Shown here: positions 7,316-16,897 of the stretch, piece after piece
Position numbering within the stretch: the first letter of the stretch is position 1
How the letters are laid out: the number at the start of each line of letters is the position of its first letter
DNA from: Roseivirga pacifica
GTDB taxonomy: Bacteria > Bacteroidota > Bacteroidia > Cytophagales > Cyclobacteriaceae
Assembly (NCBI RefSeq): GCF_900111145.1
Contig: NZ_FOIR01000002.1
Span: forward strand, 310,001 to 374,000
Reading direction: 5' to 3'
DNA length: 64,000 nt
Notes under the pieces: generated by a model
Told to the model about the DNA's origin: nothing
The model's input: the letters and a program-made list of their open reading frames with translations, nothing else
Databases searched by the model: none
Made by a program: the position numbers and the translations under genes

Positions 7316-9229
7316 TTAATTTTCAGGCTCGCCAATTGTTATTTCCTTTTGGATATAACCACCTCTGGTAGAAAGGATTTTAACAGTGGCTTTAGCACCT
7401 TTAATATCCTTGAACTTCACTTCGAAAGTTGCCGTTTTAGTTTCTCCTGGTAAAGTTCTGTCTAGGTAAATTGTCTTATCTGCTAGGGTTGGAGAGGCAA
7501 CGGTCACCTTAGCATCATCGCCACCTTTTGTTAGCTCACCTTTAAACTGCAATTGAACCCTGTCTTCTCTCACAATTTTCACCAATTGTGCCTGAAGCAA
7601 AGCTGTTGGCAACAAGCCCGTGTTGGTAAATGAGACCTTCACCGTGTAAGTGTTTCTGTTTTTCTTGTCAATTTTAACCTCATCCAATTCCAGTTGAGGA
7701 AGTTCCAAAGCCATGGCTAAGTTGAAGAGTGCCTGCTTTTTGGCCCAGTTCTCTAGTTGCCATGGTGGTCCGTTTTGGCCGAAGAACTTAGGATGAAAAC
7801 CACCTATTTCCACTTCGCCCAAGGTTGGGTGATCAAACGGTTCCCATTCTCTAAAGCCATTGCCATCATTCTCCTCATCGTCCCAGCGAAGGCCATCATA
7901 ATCATCGTAAATGCCATCGTTATTGTAGTCTTTCATGGCTCCATTGTTCCATAGCTCATCGCCATACCAAATGGAACCATAGTAGAAGTAACCGAAATCG
8001 GGGCCATGACCAAATAGTGGGCTTGGTTTTAATGGGTCGCCAGTGTAGCGGTTTACTTTGTAGCGAGTAGCATAGGTTTCATACACATCGCCAGCCCACG
8101 GGTAATTGGTAATGCTCAAACCAATGCTATCGTATCTCTCGTAAAGCGCCAAGTCTTCTGGATACATTCTATCGGTACTTTTAGAGGTAGAAGGAGCGCG
8201 CAAGTGCATAGGCACTCTGGTATCCATTGAGTTGGCTACCGAAATATTTGGGTGTGTTAACATCCACATTACAATAGAGCGCGATTCAGGCTCTGAGGTA
8301 GGGTAGGCGCCTGCACCACGCTGTGTGTAACCCCTTCCCGTGGCATCTTCACCGGTGTCTGGTCTCCAGTTTTCTGGGTAGTTTCGGTGCAAATCTAAGC
8401 CGCCAATGCCATCTTCATTAAAGCTGCCGTCACCATCATTGTCAATGCCTTCGGTGTATACAAACCAGTCGCCATCACCATCTCTGGCATAGGTCATCAG
8501 TCTTCGCGATGGGTCTCTAGGGTCGAGTTTATGTGTTCCCTTTTCACCTTCTTTGGCCTTTCTTCTAATCTGATAAATGATTCCATCACCATCTAAGTCT
8601 TCTTCATCATCTTCATCAAGTAAACCGTCACGGTCGTTGTCATGAGGCCTTACGGTACTGCGATTACGCTGCGCTGTATGTAAATACAAATTGCCACCGT
8701 CAGGGTTGTTTTGAGGGCGCAAGTAAATGGCCTTGGTGTCAATAAGTTTAGTAATGGCTGGGTCAGACCCGTAATTCTCTAGTAAGTGCTGGGTTAACCA
8801 CAAAACTGACTCGCTACCTGTAATTTCGCCACTATGACGGCCACCTTCAAAAAACGCAGCTGGTTTGTCTGTGTCTTTGCCAGTTTCCTTATTTGTTATC
8901 GTCATTTGTAGTATTGGCCGGCCTTCAAAGCTTGTTCCTACTTCATATAGGTCTACAATGTCTGAATATTTTTCTGCCCATAGTTTATACCAATAATACA
9001 TTACATCGGCTGTATGGTATTGGTCGAACGTGAGCTGTTTGCCAGGCTCGTACTGTACTTCTGCATGCTTGAATTGGCGTGTAAAACTTACGCCATGTCT
9101 GTAGCCTTTAACGTGATAATAAGTGGTGTCATCGTCCGATTCTGGCCAAGTAACCGGATTAAGTTGCCTAACCTGAGCTGAAATTGAAATGCACAAAATT
9201 AGGCCTGTTAGGGTGAAAAAATGCTTCAT
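7316..9229 (-). CDS. Secreted M14 family zinc carboxypeptidase
   Basis: A 637-residue protein with a signal peptide (cleavage near SISAQ). The M14 catalytic domain spans about residues 60-510. Zinc ligands H132 and E135 are in GGRHSGEITG, and the third histidine is in LDLHRNYPENW. The substrate loop LRPQNNPDGG is present, and GEVEIGG probably carries the catalytic glutamate. The C-terminal 110 residues are a beta-sandwich-like domain. Acidic DGDGDWF/DNDGDG loops inserted in the catalytic domain probably bind calcium. It probably degrades peptides outside the cell. It is transcribed alone, convergent with the preceding gene. Confidence 0.9.
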   Translation of the reverse strand: MKHFFTLTGLILCISISAQVRQLNPVTWPESDDDTTYYHVKGYRHGVSFTRQFKHAEVQYEPGKQLTFDQYHTADVMYYWYKLWAEKYSDIVDLYEVGTSFEGRPILQMTITNKETGKDTDKPAAFFEGGRHSGEITGSESVLWLTQHLLENYGSDPAITKLIDTKAIYLRPQNNPDGGNLYLHTAQRNRSTVRPHDNDRDGLLDEDDEEDLDGDGIIYQIRRKAKEGEKGTHKLDPRDPSRRLMTYARDGDGDWFVYTEGIDNDGDGSFNEDGIGGLDLHRNYPENWRPDTGEDATGRGYTQRGAGAYPTSEPESRSIVMWMLTHPNISVANSMDTRVPMHLRAPSTSKSTDRMYPEDLALYERYDSIGLSITNYPWAGDVYETYATRYKVNRYTGDPLKPSPLFGHGPDFGYFYYGSIWYGDELWNNGAMKDYNNDGIYDDYDGLRWDDEENDGNGFREWEPFDHPTLGEVEIGGFHPKFFGQNGPPWQLENWAKKQALFNLAMALELPQLELDEVKIDKKNRNTYTVKVSFTNTGLLPTALLQAQLVKIVREDRVQLQFKGELTKGGDDAKVTVASPTLADKTIYLDRTLPGETKTATFEVKFKDIKGAKATVKILSTRGGYIQKEITIGEPEN

Positions 9230-9324
9230 ATAAATTCGGTTTTTGTTTGAATTTAAGGAATTCGATAGGCAGATAAGTAGCTATTATTTAAGCGGTTGAA
9301 TTTGATCGCTTACAGAAGGTTTTA

Positions 9325-9393
9325 CCAGTTATCGAAGGATTCCGTTCATTCATCGAAAATTCCCCTATCTCATTAGGGCTTTGCTTTCTTTTG
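9325..9393 (+). promoter_or_regulatory. Tandem direct-repeat promoter upstream of the PAS/GAF kinase gene (site A)
   Basis: CCAGTTATCGAA (9325-9336) and TCATTCATCGAA (9346-9357) have a 21-bp period. A -7-like box TTCTTTTG (9386-9393; five of six fixed positions of TAnnTTTG) follows exactly 28 bp after the second repeat. The start codon is 16 bases further on. The same module recurs at six other promoters in the window. The geometry fits a LytTR-type activator, possibly the product of 12680-13411. Confidence 0.72.
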
Positions 9394-9409
9394 GTCAATT
9401 CACACTGTT

Positions 9410-12400
9410 TTGAAAAATAAACCCATACTTAGGCTTGATAAAGACTTTGTCTTAATCGAAAGGCTATTAATTCCTAATAGCTGGATCCGTGCATTTCATT
9501 TAGAAAAGGGGAAACCAATACATCCACTAATTGAAGAGGCCATTAAAACTGGCGATTCGAGTGACCTGCGTGTTGCACATAATGAAATCAAATTGGCGTT
9601 TTACCTTGAACATCTTGAAGATTCTTACCATCTTCATTTCCATACCAACTCCAACACTATATTGGAATCCCCTCAGAATATCGATAAGTACAAGTTGCTT
9701 GTAGAGGCGGCTGATGACATGATCTTTGAAACCGATTTAGGTGGGCATTTTACTTATGTAAACCCTAAGTCTGTTGAACTCACGGGTTATTCAAGAGAAG
9801 AGCTTGTGGGGATGAAATATTTAGAGCTGATTAGAGAAGATTGGCGCCCAAAGGTCCGCGATTATTATGTGCAGCAGTATGCAGATAGCACTCAATCTAC
9901 TTATCTGGAGTTTCCCATTACGATTAAGAACGGTAAAGAAATTTGGGTAGGGCAACGCATTCAGTTACTCGAGAATGACAATGCCGTATATGGCATGATG
10001 GCCGTAGCCCGAGACATTACCGAGGAGTATAAATCGCGCCTAGCATTACGCCAGTCGGAAGACAAGTACCGCAGTATTATTGAAAACCTGAAGTACGGGT
10101 TAATGGAAGTTGACCTGGATGAGCGTATTCTCTTTGTAAACGATGCCATGTGTGCTATTACGGGGTACACCAGAGAGGAACTGATTGGAAGTACAGCTCA
10201 GGAGGTGTTAACATCTACCGATCAGAAAGATGTGCTCGACTCTCAGCATGCAAAACGTGCCAAGGGAGATTCATCTGTATATGAGTTAAAGTTACTAGAC
10301 AAAAAAGGTGACGAGCATTGGGTGCTTATCAGTGGCGCACCGATTCACGATATTAATGGCAAGCTTACGGGTACCATGGGAATTCACGTGGACATTACCG
10401 ATAGAAAGCAGGCCGAACAAGAACTTATTAATACCCAACATAGGCTCGATAGGTACAAACAGGGTATCGAATCAATTAATGAAATCACTTCTAATCAGGC
10501 CTTGTCTCTGCAAGACCAGCTGATTGCAGGACTTAAAAATGCGGCTAATTTTCTCGGTTTACCAATTGGCATTGTAAGCGAAGTGGTTGGCGATGAGTAT
10601 TCCATTAAAGAGCATTTTCTGCTAGAGGATGGGGGCGAGTTAGAAAATGGCCAGAGGTTCGACCTTACCGAGACTTACTGCGATTTGGTGTACGCTCAGG
10701 ACAGGAAAATTGCCGTTTCCGATTTTGGTAAAAGCGAATACAATGTTCATCCGTGTTACGAGCTGTTCAAGCTTGAGTCTTACATCGGCACAACCTACTC
10801 TGTGAATGGCTACAAAAGGGGCACGATTAATTTTTCAAGCCCAACTCCGAGAGGCACTAAATTCGATGCTTACGATTTAGAATTTATAGATATTCTGGCC
10901 AAATGGGTGGGCTATTTGGTTACGCAAATAGAAAATCAAGACGCGCTCGATCAAGAAAGAATCTTGCTTGAAGAGAAGAATGATGAACTGAGAGATAAGG
11001 AAAACTACCTCAAAGCAATAAACGATTTTGTAACCAAGCTGTTGGATGATGATACCATTCATGATATAAGCTGGGAAATAGCGGAGAACGTAATCGACCA
11101 ATTTGGTTACGATGATTGCGTCATCTACATCCTGAATAAGGAAGAGGGTTGTCTTGAACAAGTAGCCGCGTATGGCTCCAAAATTAAAGAGCCTAGAAAA
11201 GTATTAGACCCAATTAAAGTTGAATTGGGCCGTGGAATTGTTGGCTCCGTAGCACAAACTGGTAAAGCCGAAATAATAGGCGATACCAGCAAGGATAAAC
11301 GCTATTTGGTAGATGATGCCGTAAGGTTATCGGAAATTACGGTTCCTATTATTTCTGATGGTGAGGTACTTGGAGTGATTGATTCGGAACACCCGGACAA
11401 AGATTACTTTACGGATGTTCACCTAGATACATTAACCACTATTGCCAATTTGGCTTCGAACAGATTAAAGAATGCCATTGCCAAAGGAAAACAGCTAAAG
11501 GCTGAGGCCGAGTTAAAGGACAGTGAGAGAAAGCTGAGAAATATAATCGACTCGGCAATTGATGGTGTGATAACCATTGATAAAGCTGGACTCGTTACCG
11601 AATGGAACCGGCAAGCAGAGGTGATCTTTGGCTTTAGGGAAGATGAAGTAATTGGCAAGCCACTTACTGATACCATTATTCCAGAAGAATACAGGGAGGC
11701 GCATAATAGGGGGATGAGCCATTACCTAAGCACCGGAGAAGGCCCTGTTTTGAACCAGAAAATTGAAATAACTGCACTAAGAAAGAATGGAGAAGAGTTT
11801 CCAATCGAATTGGCAATTATTCCGGTAATGATGAAAGGGGAGCACTCTTTTACTGCCTTTGTAAGTGATATCACGCTTCAAAAAAAGGTGCAGGATGAAA
11901 TGGAGAAGGCTTTGCAAAAAGAGGTTGAGCTGAACGAATTGAAATCTCGATTTGTCTCTATGACTTCCCACGAATTCAGAACACCACTTACTACCATTAA
12001 GCAGAATACTGACTTAATGAGTTATAAACTGGAGAATAAATACCCTGAACAGGCCAAAGAATTTGAAAAATATCTTAGCCGTATTGAATCTGAAATTACG
12101 CGTGTTACTGGCTTAATGAATGATATTTTAATGCTTGGTAGAATTGAATCGGGCAAAATGGTTGTGAAGAAAAGCCCAACCGAGTTGCCTAAGTTTTGCC
12201 AGAACATTATTGATACGCATACGGCAAATCGTGCTGATGGACGTACGGTTAACCTAACGCTTGCAGGTGTGCCTAGGCCTGTACACCTTGATGATCAACT
12301 GTTTGGTCATGTGGTTAACAATCTGGTTTCTAATGCATTCAAATATTCAGAAGGCAAGCCAAACCCAGAAATGACCCTCAAATTCACGGAGCTTAAGCAT

Positions 12401-12622
12401 GTGGTTTTACATATTAAAGACTACGGCATAGGAATTCCAAAGAAAGATCAGAAGGGGCTTTTTCAGTCATTTTTTAGGGCTACCAATGTTAGGAATATAC
12501 AAGGAACAGGGCTTGGGCTGTCTATTGTGAAAGAGTTCACCGAAATGCATGGAGGAACCATCTCACTAGAAAGCGACAAAGATCAAGGGACCGAATTTAT
12601 CGTTGAAATACCTTATGAATAA
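9410..12622 (+). CDS. Soluble multi-PAS/GAF sensor histidine kinase
   Basis: A 1070-residue protein without membrane segments. In order: an unassigned N-terminus (1-95), PAS (about 97-210), PAS (218-335), GAF (355-510), GAF (545-690), PAS (705-825), HisKA (about 840-910; H-box SHEFRTPL, histidine near 852) and HATPase_c (about 955-1070; N-box NNLVSNAFKYS, G-boxes DYGIGIPKKD and GTGLGLSIV). It should autophosphorylate in response to cytoplasmic signals. The start is a TTG at 9410; the next in-frame Met lies about 100 codons on, within PAS1. The LytTR regulator gene follows after 57 bases and is its likely partner. Confidence 0.92.
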   Translation: MKNKPILRLDKDFVLIERLLIPNSWIRAFHLEKGKPIHPLIEEAIKTGDSSDLRVAHNEIKLAFYLEHLEDSYHLHFHTNSNTILESPQNIDKYKLLVEAADDMIFETDLGGHFTYVNPKSVELTGYSREELVGMKYLELIREDWRPKVRDYYVQQYADSTQSTYLEFPITIKNGKEIWVGQRIQLLENDNAVYGMMAVARDITEEYKSRLALRQSEDKYRSIIENLKYGLMEVDLDERILFVNDAMCAITGYTREELIGSTAQEVLTSTDQKDVLDSQHAKRAKGDSSVYELKLLDKKGDEHWVLISGAPIHDINGKLTGTMGIHVDITDRKQAEQELINTQHRLDRYKQGIESINEITSNQALSLQDQLIAGLKNAANFLGLPIGIVSEVVGDEYSIKEHFLLEDGGELENGQRFDLTETYCDLVYAQDRKIAVSDFGKSEYNVHPCYELFKLESYIGTTYSVNGYKRGTINFSSPTPRGTKFDAYDLEFIDILAKWVGYLVTQIENQDALDQERILLEEKNDELRDKENYLKAINDFVTKLLDDDTIHDISWEIAENVIDQFGYDDCVIYILNKEEGCLEQVAAYGSKIKEPRKVLDPIKVELGRGIVGSVAQTGKAEIIGDTSKDKRYLVDDAVRLSEITVPIISDGEVLGVIDSEHPDKDYFTDVHLDTLTTIANLASNRLKNAIAKGKQLKAEAELKDSERKLRNIIDSAIDGVITIDKAGLVTEWNRQAEVIFGFREDEVIGKPLTDTIIPEEYREAHNRGMSHYLSTGEGPVLNQKIEITALRKNGEEFPIELAIIPVMMKGEHSFTAFVSDITLQKKVQDEMEKALQKEVELNELKSRFVSMTSHEFRTPLTTIKQNTDLMSYKLENKYPEQAKEFEKYLSRIESEITRVTGLMNDILMLGRIESGKMVVKKSPTELPKFCQNIIDTHTANRADGRTVNLTLAGVPRPVHLDDQLFGHVVNNLVSNAFKYSEGKPNPEMTLKFTELKHVVLHIKDYGIGIPKKDQKGLFQSFFRATNVRNIQGTGLGLSIVKEFTEMHGGTISLESDKDQGTEFIVEIPYE

Positions 12623-12679
12623 CTCAAATACCTTGAATTATGTAAGGATTTCTTATCTTAAGACAAGAATTTTTAAAAT

Positions 12680-13411
12680 ATGAGCGCATTAAAAGTTTTA
12701 GTAGTAGAAGATGATCCAATGATTGCTGATAGTCTTAAGGACATTTTGGAGATGTTGGATCATGATGTGGTAGGCATTGCAGAAAATGCTGATGAGGCCA
12801 TTGCCTTGTGCAACGATCATCAACCGCAAATTGCCCTGTTGGACATTCAAATCGGTGGAGATATTGATGGTGTGGAGCTATCTCAGATCATCAATGCACA
12901 GTTCGATATGCCTTTTATCTTCACCACTGCTTTTGCCGATAATGAGACCGTTTCTCGCGCTAAAGAGCAAGGTCCCTTCGGTTACCTGGTAAAACCATAC
13001 GGTGTAAAAGATATTAATGCCGCTATTGAAGTGGCCATGTCGGCTTATGGCAGGCTTAAAGATGCCGAGAAGAAGGGAACAGGCATGTCTAAAATTATAG
13101 ACAATAGCATCTTCCTAAAAGTGGACTATAAGCTTATTAAAGTTAAGATTGAAGATATTCTATACATAGAAGCAAAGGGTGACTACGCGCTTTTCAAAAC
13201 TGTAGACAAAGGCCATATTGTTCATACCACTATGAAAAAGGTAGAAGAGCGCCTTGGTGACTTTAACTTTGCCAAAGTACACCGTTCTTTCGTAGTTAAC
13301 CTTGCAAAAATTGTTGATATAGAAGAGTCTAACCTTTTGATAGACAACAAGGTAATTCCTATCTCAAGGGCGAACAAAGAAGCTTTGCTTAAGCGATTGC
13401 ACCTGTTGTAG
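12680..13411 (+). CDS. LytTR-family response regulator
   Basis: A 243-residue protein. The receiver domain (residues 1-122) has acidic residues E10/D11/D12, phosphoacceptor D55 in LLDIQIGG, TT in FTTAFAD and K in LVKPYG. The LytTR DNA-binding domain spans about 142-243 (FLKVDYKLIKVKIEDILYIE, KVHRSFVVNLAKI). LytTR domains bind pairs of imperfect direct repeats spaced 21-22 bp near promoters. Sites of that geometry lie before the kinase gene and at several EPS promoters here, so this protein is the prime candidate to bind them. Its stop is one base from the stop of the convergent glycosyltransferase gene, the end of the EPS cluster. Confidence 0.93.
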   Translation: MSALKVLVVEDDPMIADSLKDILEMLDHDVVGIAENADEAIALCNDHQPQIALLDIQIGGDIDGVELSQIINAQFDMPFIFTTAFADNETVSRAKEQGPFGYLVKPYGVKDINAAIEVAMSAYGRLKDAEKKGTGMSKIIDNSIFLKVDYKLIKVKIEDILYIEAKGDYALFKTVDKGHIVHTTMKKVEERLGDFNFAKVHRSFVVNLAKIVDIEESNLLIDNKVIPISRANKEALLKRLHLL

Positions 13412-13412
13412 T

Positions 13413-14585
13413 TCAGGCTGCTTCTGCCATTACTGCGCGTTTCGATTTTTCCCAGGTTACTTTTTGCTTACCGCTGAAGTACTTGATCCAACCTAACACC
13501 ACGCAGTAGTGCATATAGATAAAGTAATAAGGAATGTAAACCGGCTTAAATTTAGTAGGTCGGTTTCTTACTATATAGCCTACGCTAGCCAAAGCATAAA
13601 ACGCGATTTGAGCGATTAGTACCAGCGTGTAAAACAATTGATTATCAGCAATAAAGAAGTTAGATAATAAAGTAAACAATAAAGCTAATGGCATTAGCGT
13701 CCACCGGAGAACACGGTGCGATATATACTGAAAGCTGAGCTTTCCATACTTAAAGATGTTCAGCAATGGCATAAGCTTAATAACTGCTTGAATGCCTCCA
13801 GCACTGATTCTAACCTTACGTTTAGTTTCTTCTTCAATATTGGCCGATCCGGACTCTACTGCAAGCGCCTTAGGCTCATAGTCCACTTTGAATCCTTTGG
13901 CCGCCATGCTCATGGTCATTACAAAGTCTTCAATCAAAGTGTTAGTGTCAATCGTTTCGTATAGGTCTGTTCTTATGGCGAATAATTCACCTGCAGAGCC
14001 TACTAACGAGTTATATTCAGCATCTTTCTTTTTTAGGAAAGATTCGTATTTCCAATAAAATCCTTCACCCGATGCACTGGCTCCATCGCTGGCAGCAGAT
14101 ATTACAGTTTTTTCACCTGATACAGCCGCAACCAAGTTGTTCTGAAAACGCTCAACCATTAGACGGAGGCCTTCGGGGTTAATCATTACGTTGGCATCCG
14201 TAAAAATGGTGATTGGTGTTTTAATGTAGGGCATTACACGGTTAACTGCAGCAATTTTGCCTTGTCTTTTCGGGCTGTAGTCTAAAGTTATGCCTTCGTG
14301 TTTTGCAATGATTCTATTGGTATTATCGGTAGAACCATCCGTTACAAAGTGAATGTTGAGCTTTTCTTTGGGGTAGTTAAGGGCGAGAGAGTTCTTGATT
14401 TTCGCTTCAACTATTTCCTGTTCATTATAAGCGGCAATCAACAGCGTAACCTCGGGCAGATCTTCATCGATTAACGATGGATAGTTTACTTGCTTTTTTG
14501 TCTTGGCCAATAGTGTGATGATTACACCGTAGCCCACAAAGGTGTAAGCTACTATTGCTACCGAAATCCAGAATACTGCTTCCAT
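13413..14585 (-). CDS. Membrane glycosyltransferase family 2
   Basis: A 390-residue protein with one N-terminal membrane helix and three or four C-terminal ones. The GT-A domain (about 45-270) has LLIAAYNEQE, the nucleotide-sugar DxD-like TDANVM and LIEDFVMTM with the catalytic-type ED. This resembles cellulose-synthase-like and poly-GlcNAc-synthase-like GT2 enzymes that build and possibly extrude polysaccharide, but QxxRW is not evident (KRKVRISAGG stands in its place). It is the last gene of the minus-strand EPS cluster, with its own upstream repeat region at 14618-14670. Confidence 0.88.
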   Translation of the reverse strand: MEAVFWISVAIVAYTFVGYGVIITLLAKTKKQVNYPSLIDEDLPEVTLLIAAYNEQEIVEAKIKNSLALNYPKEKLNIHFVTDGSTDNTNRIIAKHEGITLDYSPKRQGKIAAVNRVMPYIKTPITIFTDANVMINPEGLRLMVERFQNNLVAAVSGEKTVISAASDGASASGEGFYWKYESFLKKKDAEYNSLVGSAGELFAIRTDLYETIDTNTLIEDFVMTMSMAAKGFKVDYEPKALAVESGSANIEEETKRKVRISAGGIQAVIKLMPLLNIFKYGKLSFQYISHRVLRWTLMPLALLFTLLSNFFIADNQLFYTLVLIAQIAFYALASVGYIVRNRPTKFKPVYIPYYFIYMHYCVVLGWIKYFSGKQKVTWEKSKRAVMAEAA

Positions 14586-14617
14586 AACTTTAATGTTTAT
14601 TTAAATATGAAAGATTA

Positions 14618-14670
14618 AAGCGATGAATACCTCAGGTTTAGGTGAGTAACATGCTTTGGCGGTTAACTGG
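14618..14670 (-). promoter_or_regulatory. Tandem direct repeats upstream of the last EPS glycosyltransferase gene (site F)
   Basis: On the minus strand CCAGTTAACCGC (14659-14670), TTACTCACCTAA (14638-14649) and TATTCATCGCTT (14618-14629) occur at periods of 21 and 20 bp. They resemble the repeats at the other EPS promoters. No clear TAnnTTTG box lies at the usual 28 bp after the last repeat, so the functional pair may be the first two. This is weaker than sites A-E. Confidence 0.5.
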
Positions 14671-14676
14671 TAGGTT

Positions 14677-15558
14677 TTAGCCGATGGGCTGAAAACCATA
14701 CTTTGGTTTAATCAAACCGTCTTTAAATGCTTTAATCAATGATTTTAGGTGAGAAGACTCACGTTTTATCAAATGAGTTAATAGGTTTTTAGGTGTACTA
14801 ATCAAAAGGTAGAAGGTAATGAAGAACAACCAAGTGCTTTTGCTTTTGCGCATAAAATGAACCCTATTTCTGTTTTGGTAATAAACTTTTAGAGGACTGT
14901 TTTTACCTGTGGTAACCGATTCTTTGTGCAATACAGATACACGTTTGTCAACCATTAACTGGTAGCCTCTAAGCCTGATTTGGCGCGACCATTCTAGCTC
15001 TTCATAATACAGGAAATATTCCTCAGGCATTTGCCCACATTGATCAATTACATCTTTCGACACCATTACAGCAGCGCCATGAAAGTACGGTGTGCTTTCA
15101 ACGGCAGGACCACTTACTGTTTGAATTAAGTCATTGCGGCCCGTGTAGGGATTAATCTCTGTAAACCCTGCAAATTGTATCTTTTCCGGAGCATCAAAAT
15201 ACTTAAGCACCGGGCTTACGGCGCCAACATCTTGATGCGTTTCGAAAACACTTAATAATGATTCGATTACTCCATTTTCAATCTCGGTATCATTATTTAC
15301 AAAAAATAAGTATTTACCTTTTGCCCGCTCAATGCCTAAATTGTTTCCACCTGCAAAGCCCAAGTTTTCCTTTGAGTTTATCACCTTTACACTTGTTAAG
15401 CGTGTTCTGTACAGAAAGCTATTGTCGTATTGCTGATCGTTATCAACTACTATTACCTCAAGGTTAGGGTAGCTGAGTTTTGACAAGCTTTCTAATAACT
15501 CGCAGGTAACTTCTGGTTGCTTATAGTTTACTGTGATAATGCTTACTAATGGTGTCAT
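14677..15558 (-). CDS. Glycosyltransferase family 2 (rhamnosyltransferase-like)
   Basis: A 293-residue cytoplasmic GT-A enzyme. It starts VSIITVNYKQPEVTCELL and has VVDNDQQ and the NDTEIE metal/nucleotide motif near residue 95. FLYYEELEWSRQIRLRGY, typical of the rhamnosyltransferase-like GT2 branch, is near residues 180-200. A hydrophobic C-terminal segment (about 235-260) may tether it to the membrane. It should add one sugar to the lipid-linked EPS repeat unit. The sugar cannot be told from sequence. It follows the flippase gene by 37 bases. Confidence 0.88.
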   Translation of the reverse strand: MTPLVSIITVNYKQPEVTCELLESLSKLSYPNLEVIVVDNDQQYDNSFLYRTRLTSVKVINSKENLGFAGGNNLGIERAKGKYLFFVNNDTEIENGVIESLLSVFETHQDVGAVSPVLKYFDAPEKIQFAGFTEINPYTGRNDLIQTVSGPAVESTPYFHGAAVMVSKDVIDQCGQMPEEYFLYYEELEWSRQIRLRGYQLMVDKRVSVLHKESVTTGKNSPLKVYYQNRNRVHFMRKSKSTWLFFITFYLLISTPKNLLTHLIKRESSHLKSLIKAFKDGLIKPKYGFQPIG

Positions 15559-15595
15559 GTTCTTTTCTTAAATACTTACTTTTTAACTGGTAGGC

Positions 15596-16897
15596 CTATT
15601 TTATCATTTGCCTATCCATAGATGTAATCGCTTTATTTAGATTTATAAATACCTCTTTCCAAGGCGTACAATTAATGTGTTTCTTAATCTTTAATTGGCC
15701 TATAATAATGGTGAGTACAATGCTGATAGAAGTGGCCATAGCTGCACCTATAATTCCGTATTTAGGAATCAGTATCATGTTCATGGTAATGTTTACCAAT
15801 AAGCTGAACAGAAGCATCATAAAGTTTACTTTTGGTTTTCCTATGGCATCTAAGGTTAGGCCAAAAACACGTCCCCATGGCTTAAATATGGCTGCAATAG
15901 CCAGAAGCACAATCATTGGGGCTGCTGCCAAATATTCTGCAGAAGACATAACTTCTATAATGAAAGACCTTGCGAATATTAAAACCATGCTTACAGGAAT
16001 TATAAAGGCTAATAAAAGCAATACAGATTCGCTATATGTTTTACTTAGTTCTTTGGTACTTCCTGTTAGATAACTGGCAGAAATTCTCGGATAAATCACT
16101 TGAGATAAGGCTTGTAAAGGAAGTTCTGAATAGTTGATGATCTTCATTCCTACATGATAAATCGCCAGGGCCGTTGGGTCTAAAAAGTACCCGATCATTA
16201 ACACATCGGCTTTACTAAATAGGAGAGACACCAGGTTGGTGCCAGAAGCATATTTACCAAAACCAATAAGCTCTTGAATAGCTGCTTTCTGAGGTTTAGC
16301 AAATGTTGGCTTGGCCTTGTAAAAGTAGAACACTACAGCTGGCACAAGTGCCATCACTTGTATGTTGATAATTGCAACTAAAGTTGGCGTTCCGGTAAAG
16401 AACAACACCAAGGCCAATGCCATTAGCGACACAAAATATATTGAGTTGGTAATGGCATAAGTTTTAAAGTCTTGTTTGCCCTGGCAAAGTGTATTGATAA
16501 ACTGCAAGCTTCCTAAGGTGAATAGCGACTTTAGACCATGTTTAAACAAAACTTGCGTGTCTTGATTTAGCCCAGCAACCAACGAAAAGACTAACACTAT
16601 AGCAGCGAGTGCTAATATTAGTGTGTAGTTAAGCAAAGTGCCGCTGGCGAAAATTGCACTGTTGTTTGGTTGCTTAATAATCTGCCTTGTAAGTCCATTT
16701 TGTATAAAACCCTGTCTAAAGGAATCTGCAATACTTATAATGGTGATGTAATAAGCCCAGTTACCAAATGTACTTTGCTCAAAGTGCTTCACCATTAAAA
16801 TGAACAAGACAAAGTTGCTTAACAAAAATGCCAGTTGTCCACCAAGTGAAAATAAGGTTTGGCCTACAAATGCGCTATTTCTCAGCTTGTTTAACAT
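15596..16897 (-). CDS. Wzx-type polysaccharide flippase
   Basis: A 433-residue integral membrane protein with about 12 hydrophobic helices across its length. The order and spacing fit the polysaccharide-transport (MOP) superfamily, for example FSLGGQLAFLLSNFVLFILM at the start and FSKADVLMIGYFLD in the middle. It should flip undecaprenyl-linked repeat units to the periplasm for the polymerase at 19504-20961. Its start overlaps the end of the GT4 gene by 7 bases, so the two are probably translated together. Confidence 0.9.
   Translation of the reverse strand: MLNKLRNSAFVGQTLFSLGGQLAFLLSNFVLFILMVKHFEQSTFGNWAYYITIISIADSFRQGFIQNGLTRQIIKQPNNSAIFASGTLLNYTLILALAAIVLVFSLVAGLNQDTQVLFKHGLKSLFTLGSLQFINTLCQGKQDFKTYAITNSIYFVSLMALALVLFFTGTPTLVAIINIQVMALVPAVVFYFYKAKPTFAKPQKAAIQELIGFGKYASGTNLVSLLFSKADVLMIGYFLDPTALAIYHVGMKIINYSELPLQALSQVIYPRISASYLTGSTKELSKTYSESVLLLLAFIIPVSMVLIFARSFIIEVMSSAEYLAAAPMIVLLAIAAIFKPWGRVFGLTLDAIGKPKVNFMMLLFSLLVNITMNMILIPKYGIIGAAMATSISIVLTIIIGQLKIKKHINCTPWKEVFINLNKAITSMDRQMIK

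Noticed and set aside
15580-15590. Single AACTGG half-repeat upstream of the rhamnosyltransferase-like gene as an eighth regulatory site
   Set aside because: No second repeat at 20-21 bp and no -7 box at the expected distance; the gene is probably cotranscribed with the flippase gene.
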